Positions 8,448-15,954 of a stretch of DNA of 23,595 nt are shown here, piece by piece (the first letter of the stretch is position 1; each line of letters begins with the position of its first letter). A model generated the notes under the pieces. That model did not search any database. It was not told the origin of the DNA and saw nothing but the letters and a program-made list of their open reading frames with translations. The stretch comes from an uncultured Collinsella sp. (GTDB lineage Bacteria > Actinomycetota > Coriobacteriia > Coriobacteriales > Coriobacteriaceae): the NCBI GenBank assembly GCA_902478935.1, contig CABSMV010000016.1, positions 1-23,595 on the forward strand. Reading direction: 5' to 3'. The translations under genes and the position numbers were made by a program.

Positions 8448-10280
8448 ATGGCTCGACTGCATGTAATGGAACGCAGCCACGCTCAGGCCGTCATGGACGA
8501 CCTGCACGATGCGCTCGGACGCCGTTTGGCGGTGAGTTCGCTCGCCCCGTGTCCCGTTGAGTTTACGGCAGCGCTCGTCAACCTGTGCTCCACTCAGAGC
8601 TGTGGCAAGTGCACGCCCTGCCGCGTGGGCCTGAGCGCACTGAGTGACCTGCTCGCTGATGTGCTCGAAGGGCGTGCCGATGAGTCTACGCTCAACCTGA
8701 TTGAGCGCACGGCCCGCACCATCTACCTTTCGAGCGACTGCGCCATCGGCTACGAAGCTGGCGCCATGGCGCTCACGGCCATTCGCGGCTTCCGCGACGA
8801 TTTTGAGCATCACATTCGCGAGCACTCCTGCGGCTTTGACCGCGAGGCCCGCGTCCCGTGCGTCTCGGGCTGCCCGGCGCACGTCGACATTCCCGGGTAC
8901 ATTTCGCTCGTCGAGGCCGGCCGCTATGCCGATGCCGTCAAGGTCATCCGCAAGAATAACCCGCTGCCGCTCGTCTGCGGCCTGGTGTGCGAGCATCCCT
9001 GCGAGATGCACTGTCGCCGTGGCATGGTCGACGACCCCATGAACATCCTCGCCCTCAAGCGTTTTGCCGTTGAGCACAGCGACCTCAACGACCACAAACC
9101 GCATGTAGTGGACAACACCGGTAAGCGCGTCGCCGTGATCGGCGGCGGCCCGGCCGGCCTTTCCTGCGCTTACTACCTGGCCGTGATGGGTCATAAGGTG
9201 ACCATCTTTGAGCAGCGTCACCACCTGGGCGGCATGCTGCGCTACGGCATCCCCAGCTATCGTCTGCCGCGCGAGCGTCTGCAGGCCGAGATCGACTGGA
9301 TCTTGAGCGCCGGCATCGACGTTGAGCTCGACCACTCCGTGAACGGCGAGGAGCTTGCCCGCCTGCGCGACGAGTTCGATGCCGTCTATCTGGCCATTGG
9401 TGCCCACAGCGATAAGAAGCTCGGCCTTCCGGGCGAAGAGGCTCCCGGCGTGGAGTCGGCCGTCAAGATGCTGCGTGCCATCGGCGACGACGAACTGCCC
9501 GACCTGAGCGGCCAGCGCGTGTGCGTCATCGGCGGCGGCAACGTGGCCATGGACGTGGCGCGCTCTGCCGTGCGCTGCGGTGCCGAAAAGGTAAGCATCG
9601 TCTACCGCCGCCGCATCTGCGATATGACGGCTCAGGACGCCGAGATTGCCGGTGCCCAGGCCGAGGGCTGCGAGGTGCTGGAGCTGACGGCCCCGCTCGC
9701 CATCGAGACGGGCGAGGACGGTCGCGTGAGCGGCCTGCGCGTGCAACCGCAGATTATCGGCGAGCCCCGTCGCGGTCGTCCGGCCCCGCGTGCCGCCGCG
9801 ACGCCCGAGCGCGTCATTCCCTGCGAGCGCGTGTTCGTGGCCATCGGCCAGGACATCGATTCCAAGCCGTTTGAGGAGATGGGCATCGCCTGCAAGTGGG
9901 GCTGCGTGGTCACCGATTCGGACGGCGCCGTGCCCAACTTCGATGGCCTCTTTAGCGGCGGCGACTGCCAGACCGGTCCCGCCACCGTCATCCGAGCCAT
10001 CAATGCCGGCCGCGTAGCTTCGGCAAACATCGACCGCTATCTGGGCTTCGACCACAAGATCAAGCTCGACGTGGAGCTGTCGACCGTCCAGTTTAAGGGC
10101 AAGCACGAGTGCGGCCGCTGCGAGCTGGGCGAGCGCGAGGCTGGCGAGCGCATTCACGATTGGAATCTGGTCGAACAGGGCCTTACCGAGGAGGAGGCAC
10201 GCCAAGAGGCGAGTCGCTGCCTGCGTTGCGACCACTTTGGCTTTGGCGCGTTCCGCGGAGGGAGGAACCTGGAATGGTAG
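8448..10280 (+). CDS. NuoF-like/GltD-like FAD-NAD(P) oxidoreductase, probable hydrogenase partner
   Basis: A 610-residue cytoplasmic iron-sulfur flavoprotein. The N-terminus carries a NuoF-type [4Fe-4S] segment, CGKCTPCRVG (about residues 54-63), with the following helical region. Then comes a GltD-like region with cluster cysteines (SGCPAHVDIPGY, VCEHPCEMHC), an FAD-binding Rossmann motif VIGGGPAGLS near 230 and an NAD(P)-binding motif VIGGGNVAMD near 360. A short Cys motif (RCLRCDHFGFG) lies near the C-terminus. This is the architecture of NADPH-dependent glutamate synthase beta-chain relatives, with a complex-I-like cluster domain in front. Its stop overlaps the start of the [FeFe]-hydrogenase by seven bases, so the two probably form one complex moving electrons between NAD(P)H and hydrogen. 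The ATG at 8448 has GAGAGGGG five bases upstream. Confidence 0.9.
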   Translation: MARLHVMERSHAQAVMDDLHDALGRRLAVSSLAPCPVEFTAALVNLCSTQSCGKCTPCRVGLSALSDLLADVLEGRADESTLNLIERTARTIYLSSDCAIGYEAGAMALTAIRGFRDDFEHHIREHSCGFDREARVPCVSGCPAHVDIPGYISLVEAGRYADAVKVIRKNNPLPLVCGLVCEHPCEMHCRRGMVDDPMNILALKRFAVEHSDLNDHKPHVVDNTGKRVAVIGGGPAGLSCAYYLAVMGHKVTIFEQRHHLGGMLRYGIPSYRLPRERLQAEIDWILSAGIDVELDHSVNGEELARLRDEFDAVYLAIGAHSDKKLGLPGEEAPGVESAVKMLRAIGDDELPDLSGQRVCVIGGGNVAMDVARSAVRCGAEKVSIVYRRRICDMTAQDAEIAGAQAEGCEVLELTAPLAIETGEDGRVSGLRVQPQIIGEPRRGRPAPRAAATPERVIPCERVFVAIGQDIDSKPFEEMGIACKWGCVVTDSDGAVPNFDGLFSGGDCQTGPATVIRAINAGRVASANIDRYLGFDHKIKLDVELSTVQFKGKHECGRCELGEREAGERIHDWNLVEQGLTEEEARQEASRCLRCDHFGFGAFRGGRNLEW

Positions 10281-12085
10281 AGCTCAACAACCCCACTGTC
10301 AGCGATAACACCGAAAGCGGAGCACTCAATATGGTCAAGCTCACTATCGATAATTGCGAGGTCGTGGTACCCGAGCACACCACGATCCTGGACGCGGCCA
10401 AGTCCGTCGGCATCCAGATTCCCACCCTGTGCTACCTGCGCGATCTGAACGAGATCGGCGGCTGCCGCGTGTGCGTGGTCGAGGTTGAGGGCTGCGACCA
10501 GCTGGTTGCCGCCTGCAACAACTACGTGCTCGATGGCATGGTGGTCCACACCAACAGCCCCAAGGCCCGCGAGGCGCGCCGCACCAACGTGCAGCTGCTG
10601 CTTTCGCAGCACGATTCACGCTGCACGAGCTGTGTGCGCAGCGGTAACTGCAACCTGCAGACCATTGCCAACGACCTGGGTATTTTCTATCTGCCGTTTC
10701 AAAGGCATTTGGCGGGCGAGGGCTGGGATTTCGATTTCCCCATCATCCGCGAAAACGACAAGTGCATTAAATGCATGCGCTGCATCAAGGTGTGCGAGAG
10801 CGTGCAGGGCTTAGGGATTTGGGACCTGACCAACCGCGCCACGCATACCGCCGTGGGTACCCGCGGGCGCGCGCCGATCGGCAAGACCGATTGCGTCGCG
10901 TGCGGCCAGTGCATTACGCATTGCCCGACGGGCGCACTGCGCGAGCGCGACGATACCGAGACCGTGTTTGACGCGCTCGCTAATCCCGACAAGATCGTGC
11001 TGGTGCAGATCGCGCCTGCCGTGCGTAGCGCTTGGGGCGAGGAGCTCGGCATATCTCGCGAGGAGGCCACCGTTGAGCGTCTGGCTTGCGCGCTGCGCCG
11101 CGTTGGCTTTGAGTACGTGTTCGACACCGATTTCTCGGCCGACCTCACCATCATGGAGGAGGGCTCCGAGCTGCTCGAGCGTCTGGGCAAGGCCGCCAAG
11201 GGCGAGAGCGACAGCAACGGCTGGCCCATGTTTACGAGCTGCTGCCCGGGCTGGGTGCGCTTTGTGAAGGCGCGTTATCCGGAGTTTGTCGACAGCCTGT
11301 CCACGTCCAAGTCGCCGCAGCAGATGTTCGGCGCTATTGCCAAGACCTACTACGCCAGGGTGCTGGGCGTGGAGCCTGAGCGCCTGTTCGTGGTGTCCGT
11401 TATGCCGTGCACGGCCAAGAAGGCCGAGTGCGCGCTGCCGAGCATGGTGGGCGAGGACGGCACGCCCGATGTGGACGTTGCGCTGACGGTGCGCGAGATG
11501 GTGCGCATGATCCGCGCGAGTCACGTGAGCGTGGACACGCTGGTCGAGGAGCCGCTCGACACGCCGCTGGGCTTTGGCACAGGCGCGGGTGTGATCTTTG
11601 GCACCACGGGCGGTGTGATGGAGGCTGCCGTGCGCTCGGCATATTACCTGGTGACGGGCAAGAACCCCGACGCCGACTTCTTTGCCGATGTGCGCGGACT
11701 TGACGGCTGGAAGGAAGCCGTCGCCGATATCGATGGCACCAAGGTGCGCGTCGCCGTGGCGCACGGGCTGGGCAACGCCGCCCGCCTGCTCGACGCGATT
11801 CGCGACGGCCGTGTGAGCTATGACTTCGTCGAGGTCATGGCGTGCCCGGGCGGCTGCGTCGGTGGCGGCGGTCAGCCCATCCACGACGGCTGCGAGCTGG
11901 CGGCCGAGCGCGGCCAGGTGCTGTGGGGCCTGGATGCGAAGGCGGACATTCGCTTCTCGCATGAGAATCCCGACGTTCAGGCGTGCTATCGCGAGTTCTT
12001 GGGTGCGCCGCTTTCGCCGCTGGCCGAGGAGCTGCTGCATACCGACCATCACGCCTGGTCGATGCCCAACGAGGGGAAGTGCTAA
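10274..12085 (+). CDS. hydA: [FeFe]-hydrogenase, group A (HydA-like)
   Basis: A 603-residue iron hydrogenase that would interconvert protons, electrons and H2. N-terminal [2Fe-2S] domain (PTLCYLRDLNEIGGCRVC), His-Cys3 [4Fe-4S] site (HDSRCTSCVRSGNC), two ferredoxin clusters (CIKCMRCIKVC and CVACGQCITHCPTG), then the H-cluster domain. The three H-cluster signatures are complete: TSCCPGW from Thr321, MPCTAKK from Met377 and EVMACPGGCVGGGGQP from Glu520, with cluster cysteines 323, 379, 524 and 528. It is therefore predicted to be catalytically competent. The ATG at 10274 has GGAGGGAGGAA seven bases upstream and lies inside the end of the previous gene. Pairing with a GltD-like flavoprotein matches the 'glutamate synthase-linked' A2 group of HydDB. 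The maturases HydE, HydF and HydG are not in the window. Confidence 0.96.
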   Translation: MVELNNPTVSDNTESGALNMVKLTIDNCEVVVPEHTTILDAAKSVGIQIPTLCYLRDLNEIGGCRVCVVEVEGCDQLVAACNNYVLDGMVVHTNSPKAREARRTNVQLLLSQHDSRCTSCVRSGNCNLQTIANDLGIFYLPFQRHLAGEGWDFDFPIIRENDKCIKCMRCIKVCESVQGLGIWDLTNRATHTAVGTRGRAPIGKTDCVACGQCITHCPTGALRERDDTETVFDALANPDKIVLVQIAPAVRSAWGEELGISREEATVERLACALRRVGFEYVFDTDFSADLTIMEEGSELLERLGKAAKGESDSNGWPMFTSCCPGWVRFVKARYPEFVDSLSTSKSPQQMFGAIAKTYYARVLGVEPERLFVVSVMPCTAKKAECALPSMVGEDGTPDVDVALTVREMVRMIRASHVSVDTLVEEPLDTPLGFGTGAGVIFGTTGGVMEAAVRSAYYLVTGKNPDADFFADVRGLDGWKEAVADIDGTKVRVAVAHGLGNAARLLDAIRDGRVSYDFVEVMACPGGCVGGGGQPIHDGCELAAERGQVLWGLDAKADIRFSHENPDVQACYREFLGAPLSPLAEELLHTDHHAWSMPNEGKC

Positions 12086-12087
12086 CG

Positions 12088-13146
12088 ATGCGCGCGTTTA
12101 ATGTTGAGCTGTCGCGCCGTGGATTTGCCTCGGCGCTTGCCGCGGGTGCGCTGTCGCTCGCGCTGGCTGGCTGCGGCGGCGGAGCTGCGGGGGCCGGGTC
12201 TGCTGCGGGCTCGGCTGCCGGGTCTGCCGCTGACGGTGCCGCTGCCGAGCCGGTCGAGGTACACGTCGCCTCGCTCAAGGGCCCGACATCGATCGGTCTG
12301 GTGCAGTTTATGGACCAGGCGGCCGAAGGTGCCACGGACAACGAGTTCGACTTTGCGATCAGCGCCGCAGCCGACGAGATCGTGCCCAAGGTGATTCAGG
12401 GCGATATCGACATTGCCCTGGTGCCGGCCAACGTGGCGAGCGTGCTCTACAACAAGACCGAGGGCGCGGTGCAGGTCATCGACATCAACACGCTGGGCGT
12501 GCTGAACGTGGTGACGGGTAACGCGGACGTTGCCTCGTTTGGCGATCTGGCGGGTCGCACCGTCTACATGACGGGCAAGGGCACCACGCCAGAGTACGTC
12601 ATGAACTTCCTGCTGGAGCGCGCGGGCCTGACCGGCCAGGTGACGCTCGAGTTTAAGAGCGAGCCCACCGAGGTGCTGTCGGCCCTGCTTGCCGATCCGT
12701 CTGCCGTGGGCGTGCTGCCGGAGCCGTTCAAGACCGCTGCCATCGCCAAGAGCGAAGGCAAGCTGTCGGCACCGGTGAGCCTGACCGATGCGTGGGACGA
12801 GCTGGCGGGTGACACGGGTTCGCGCCTGCTGACGGGCGTGACCGTGGTGCGCCGCGCGTTTGCCGAGGAACATCCCGAGGCCGTGGCGGAGTTCTTGAGC
12901 TGCCATGCGGCGAGCGTTAAGGCCGTCAATGCGGCGCCGGCAGACTGGGCGCAGGCCGTGGTCGATGCGGGTATCGTCGATAACGCCGCGATTGCCGAAA
13001 AGGCGATTCCCGGGTGCATGCTTGTATGCCAGACGGGGAAGGATATGAAGGCGGCGCTCGGTGGGTACTTGCAGGTGCTGGCCGATGCGGATGCGAGCGC
13101 CGTGGGCGGCAAGCTCCCGGCTGATGATTTCTACTACATGGAGTAG
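12088..13146 (+). CDS. Tat-type lipoprotein, ABC transporter substrate-binding protein
   Basis: A 352-residue extracytoplasmic solute-binding protein of the SsuA/ThiY/NMT1-like class. The signal has a twin-arginine motif (SRRGF, residues 9-13), a hydrophobic stretch and a lipobox LALAGC with the lipidated Cys29, so export as a folded lipoprotein by Tat is likely. An Ala/Gly/Ser linker follows the cysteine. The mature part shows the fold-typical strings IDIALVPANVASVLYNK and GRTVYMTGKGTTPEYVMNFLLERAGL. It starts two bases after the hydrogenase stop, with GAGGGGAAG eight bases before the ATG, and is followed by its fused permease-ATPase. The family covers sulfonate, nitrate, thiamine-precursor and other ligands; the substrate here is unknown. 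Confidence 0.88.
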   Translation: MRAFNVELSRRGFASALAAGALSLALAGCGGGAAGAGSAAGSAAGSAADGAAAEPVEVHVASLKGPTSIGLVQFMDQAAEGATDNEFDFAISAAADEIVPKVIQGDIDIALVPANVASVLYNKTEGAVQVIDINTLGVLNVVTGNADVASFGDLAGRTVYMTGKGTTPEYVMNFLLERAGLTGQVTLEFKSEPTEVLSALLADPSAVGVLPEPFKTAAIAKSEGKLSAPVSLTDAWDELAGDTGSRLLTGVTVVRRAFAEEHPEAVAEFLSCHAASVKAVNAAPADWAQAVVDAGIVDNAAIAEKAIPGCMLVCQTGKDMKAALGGYLQVLADADASAVGGKLPADDFYYME

Positions 13147-13149
13147 CCC

Positions 13150-14526
13150 GTGCGTGCGTTTGCTCGACACATGACAGAGCGTATGAAGGCGGTGGCGGCA
13201 GCAGGTGCCGTCGCCGCCTTTTGGCTTGCCGTGTGGATGCTGGTGGCGGCGCTGATGGCGCAACCGCTGATCTTGCCGGGGCCGGGTGCTGTTGCCTTGG
13301 CGCTGTTGCGCCTGGTGTGCGATGGCGGTACCTGGGCGATTTTGGCGGGCTCGGGCGCGCGGATGCTGGGTGGGCTGGCGCTTGCCGCGGTGTGCGGCGG
13401 CGTGCTTGCCGGGATTTCGCCACGTTCGCGTGCGCTTGCGCACCTGGTGGCTCCAGTGCTGTCGTTTGTAAAGGCGACGCCGGTCGCCTGCGTGGTGGTC
13501 CTGCTGCTCATTTGGCTGGGAGCGGCGCGCGTGAGCATCGCAGCGGTCTTTTTGATGGCGCTGCCGGGTGTGTATTTTTCGCTGGCCGAAGGGCTGGCTC
13601 AGGTGAATAAACCGCTGGAGCAGATGTTCCGTCTGCATGGCGTGCGCGGCTGGCGCCTGTTTTGCGCCCATACCTGGCGCGAAGTCTTGCCGTTTGTGCT
13701 TTCGTGCGCCCGCGCCGTGATCGGCATGAGCTGGAAGGCCGGCGTGGCAGCCGAGCTTATCGGCATGGCGGTGGGCACCGTGGGTGAGCGCATCTATCAG
13801 GCAAAGCTTTTGATTGAGACGGCTGATCTGCTAGCGTGGACCGTGCTGGTCGTTGCCGCCTCGTGGGCGTGTGAGCGCGTGCTGGTGTGGCTGCTGCGGG
13901 TTTCGGGACCCGTGGCGTGGCGCGCGGCCGTGCGGGCGCATGGGCGCGGCGCTCGCGGGCGTGCGGGGGCTGCGAGCGATGGCGCTGCAGCGGAGCTTGC
14001 GCTCGCCGTGGGCGATCGCGCGCCCTGGGCTCCGGCGCTCGACGGTCTGGTGCTCAACGTGCCTGCGGGTGGGCGTATCTGCGTGATGGGCGCTTCGGGC
14101 ATGGGCAAGTCGACGCTGCTTTCGTTGGCAGCGGGGGAGTGCGCGCCGTGCTCCATGGTGTTTCAGGATGTGCGCCTGGTCGAGTCCGCCTCGGCGCTGG
14201 ATAACGTGCTGGTGTGCGCCGACACGCGCGTGGACGCCTCGAGTGCTGCGGCCCTGTTGCGCCTGCTGGTGCCGGGGGTCGATGTGCATGCTCGCGTGGC
14301 CGAGCTTTCGGGCGGGCAGCGCCGTCGCGTCGAGATCGCCCGGGCCCTGCTGTGTGGTGGCTGTGCCGTCATTCTGGATGAGCCCTTTACCGGCCTGGAC
14401 GCCTCTGCGCGCGATGCGACGGCCGAGACTGTGCTCGACCTGCTCGACGGCCGCATGCTCTTGCTTGCCACGCACGACGTCGCCGATGCTCAGGCGCTCG
14501 ATATCTCGGATATCATCACGCTCTAA
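13150..14526 (+). CDS. ABC transporter permease fused to a shortened ATPase
   Basis: One 458-residue chain joins an SsuC-like permease (about residues 1-240, about six membrane segments, EAA-type loop around WREVLPFVLSCARAVIGMSWKAGV) to an ABC ATPase (about 280-458). The ATPase keeps Walker A (GASGMGKST, from residue 314), Q-loop Gln339 (VFQD), signature LSGGQRRRVEIARAL, Walker B (AVILDEPFTGLD) and the H-loop (ATHD). The distance from the Walker A lysine (320) to the Q-loop glutamine is only 19 residues, about half the usual 35-40, so a strand-rich segment is missing. The GTG start at 13150 has GGAG six bases upstream and lies three bases after the binding-protein stop; ATG at 13171 or 13183 are alternatives. 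It completes the importer begun by the binding protein. Confidence 0.9.
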   Translation: MRAFARHMTERMKAVAAAGAVAAFWLAVWMLVAALMAQPLILPGPGAVALALLRLVCDGGTWAILAGSGARMLGGLALAAVCGGVLAGISPRSRALAHLVAPVLSFVKATPVACVVVLLLIWLGAARVSIAAVFLMALPGVYFSLAEGLAQVNKPLEQMFRLHGVRGWRLFCAHTWREVLPFVLSCARAVIGMSWKAGVAAELIGMAVGTVGERIYQAKLLIETADLLAWTVLVVAASWACERVLVWLLRVSGPVAWRAAVRAHGRGARGRAGAASDGAAAELALAVGDRAPWAPALDGLVLNVPAGGRICVMGASGMGKSTLLSLAAGECAPCSMVFQDVRLVESASALDNVLVCADTRVDASSAAALLRLLVPGVDVHARVAELSGGQRRRVEIARALLCGGCAVILDEPFTGLDASARDATAETVLDLLDGRMLLLATHDVADAQALDISDIITL

Positions 14527-14582
14527 AAACTAACTCAGCAACAAAATGATCCATTTTCCTCCGTCCCCACGGGGTCTGGTGT

Positions 14583-14629
14583 GGTATTCTATCTGCGGGG
14601 TAATACTTAGGAATACCAAGTAATACCAA
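14583..14629. promoter_or_regulatory. Phased AATAC operator-like array before the antitoxin gene
   Basis: AATAC occurs at 14602, 14612 and 14622 in the same orientation, exactly ten bases apart, and once inverted (GTATT at 14584-14588). GGTATTC (14583-14589) and GAATACC (14611-14617) form an inverted pair. TGGTATTCT at 14582-14590 could be an extended -10 element. The array is about 110 bases upstream of the antitoxin gene and fits autoregulation by a ribbon-helix-helix protein. Confidence 0.5.
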
Positions 14630-14741
14630 CACCGCAGAAACAAACTCCGGATGCGGGCCAATCGGGTTGCCTTCACAGCCCGTCGCCCAGCCGCGTGGCC
14701 CGCATCCATCCGCACCACCGTCGTTTCAAAAAGGAAGCGCC

Positions 14742-14945
14742 ATGGCAGAACACATGACCCCGGTTGTCGCGAAGGTCTTGCCCGAGGAAAAGGCGGCCTT
14801 CGCGGCGGCAACCCAACTCGTAGGTACCACGCCGTCCAACGCCATCCGCATGTTCATCGCCGCCTTCAATCGCTGCGGCACCTTCCCGTTCGACATCTCG
14901 CCCAACGGGGCCTTTGGCGCTGCGCCCGATTCTCATCAACAATGA
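14742..14945 (+). CDS. Solitary RelB/DinJ-family antitoxin
   Basis: A 67-residue protein resembling RelB/DinJ antitoxins, which bind DNA through an N-terminal ribbon-helix-helix and block a RelE/YafQ-type RNase. The recognisable core is VVAKVLPEEKAAFAAATQL followed by TTPSNAIRMFIAAF and the family-typical end GTFPFDIS. The ATG at 14742 is preceded by AAAGGAAG. No RelE/YafQ-like toxin gene follows: the next 88 bases hold an inverted repeat, and then a CPBP membrane protease begins. It therefore looks like an orphan antitoxin or a stand-alone regulator. The repeated AATAC words upstream support DNA binding at its own promoter, but this is inference. Confidence 0.8.
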   Translation: MAEHMTPVVAKVLPEEKAAFAAATQLVGTTPSNAIRMFIAAFNRCGTFPFDISPNGAFGAAPDSHQQ

Positions 14946-14958
14946 CTGTTTCAAACTG

Positions 14959-15016
14959 CCGGCACTTGGGGACGTTCTTTTTCTGCCGGCAGTTAAGGAA
15001 CGTCCCTAAGTGCCGG
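14959..15016. repeat. 22-bp inverted repeat hairpin with GGGACGTT core
   Basis: The arms 14959-14980 and 14995-15016 pair over 22 bases with two mismatches. The loop contains a perfect 10-bp palindrome, CTGCCGGCAG (14983-14992). The right arm is nearly identical to the repeat at 3470-3491. It lies between the antitoxin stop and the CPBP ribosome binding site (15022-15029), so it may end antitoxin transcription or fold in the leader of the next gene. Confidence 0.85.
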
Positions 15017-15033
15017 GTTTTGAGGAGGTTGGC

Positions 15034-15954
15034 ATGCTCAATGCACTGGTTTGGGCACTTGCCTGTTTTGGCGTTGTTGCTGCCGATATTGCCCTGAGCA
15101 TGGTTTTGTTCTCCGTGCTGGACATCGTGTCGGCGCTGACGGGTTTCCCGATCGACAACCTCGATATTCAATGGTTTCAAGCCGCCGCGCAGACGGCATC
15201 GTTTTTCATGGCGCTGCTGTGGTGGCGTTATCTGTGGCCCCGCTCCTTCATGGCGCGCCGGCAAGGCGAGCGCCCGCTCGGTGGGGGAGCAAGCGCGGCA
15301 TGGAAGCGCATTGCCTGCGTTGTCGTGATCAGCCTATCCATGCAGGTGGTCATTAGCTACCTATGCGACGGCGTGCTGTCGCTGCTGCCCGAGGTCGCGG
15401 CAGACTATAGCGAGCTCGTCGAGGAAACGGGCATGGGCGATACCAGCCTTCTTGCCGTCCTGACCACGGTGCTCGGCGCTCCGTTTTGCGAGGAACTGCT
15501 GGTGCGCGGCATCATCTTTGAGTTTTCGCTGCGTGCGTTTAATCCACAGTGCCGTCCGCTCTGGAAGCGCCGGCGCCGCGCGAACGCGCAGGACGGCGCC
15601 ATAGTGCCCTGGGCGGCCCCGAGTACCTGGGGCGTCGCCGCGGCAATCGTGCTGCACGCGGCGGTCTTCGGCTTTATGCACATGAACTGGGTGCAGGGCT
15701 GCTACGCGGGCGCTGCCGGCCTCATTTTTGGTTGGGTGTTCGTGACGACCGGAAAGCTCCGCTACACGATCCTGCTGCACTTTGCCTTTAATGCCGGGTC
15801 GTATCTCATGGGGCTGCTGTGGTTTGTGAATACGCCGCTCGACGCGGTAGTCACGGTTGCCATCGCCGGCTTTGTGCTGGTAGAGGCGATGCGCTCACTG
15901 CGCCAAGCGTGCCAACAGAGCGCTGCGACCACATCTACCGCATTCCCGCGCTAG
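15034..15954 (+). CDS. CPBP-family intramembrane metalloprotease
   Basis: A 306-residue integral membrane protein with about eight hydrophobic segments. The CPBP/CAAX (ABI) motifs are present: EE in APFCEELLVRG, the first histidine region HAAVFGFMHMN and the last HFAFNAGSYL. Such proteins are intramembrane glutamic/metallo proteases, or act in bacteriocin self-immunity or processing; here the substrate is unknown. I chose the ATG at 15034 (MLNALVW) because GAGGAGGT ends four bases before it; a GTG at 15010 is open in the same frame but lies inside the repeat. The stop codon TAG at 15952-15954 overlaps the stop of the convergent radical SAM gene within one CTAG. The polar loop after the EE helix (about residues 172-200) is rich in Arg and may be cytoplasmic. 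Confidence 0.85.
   Translation: MLNALVWALACFGVVAADIALSMVLFSVLDIVSALTGFPIDNLDIQWFQAAAQTASFFMALLWWRYLWPRSFMARRQGERPLGGGASAAWKRIACVVVISLSMQVVISYLCDGVLSLLPEVAADYSELVEETGMGDTSLLAVLTTVLGAPFCEELLVRGIIFEFSLRAFNPQCRPLWKRRRRANAQDGAIVPWAAPSTWGVAAAIVLHAAVFGFMHMNWVQGCYAGAAGLIFGWVFVTTGKLRYTILLHFAFNAGSYLMGLLWFVNTPLDAVVTVAIAGFVLVEAMRSLRQACQQSAATTSTAFPR

Noticed and set aside
8382..10235. A 617-codon open frame on the minus strand
   Set aside because: It is opposite the flavoprotein gene, whose FAD and NAD(P) motifs are unmistakable; the minus product is His/Ala/Asp-rich filler.
10811..13671. Long minus-strand frames opposite the hydrogenase and ABC genes
   Set aside because: They have no recognisable domains, and the plus-strand proteins have complete signatures.
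14946..15033. A RelE-like toxin after the antitoxin
   Set aside because: Only 88 bases, occupied by an inverted repeat and the ribosome binding site of the CPBP gene.
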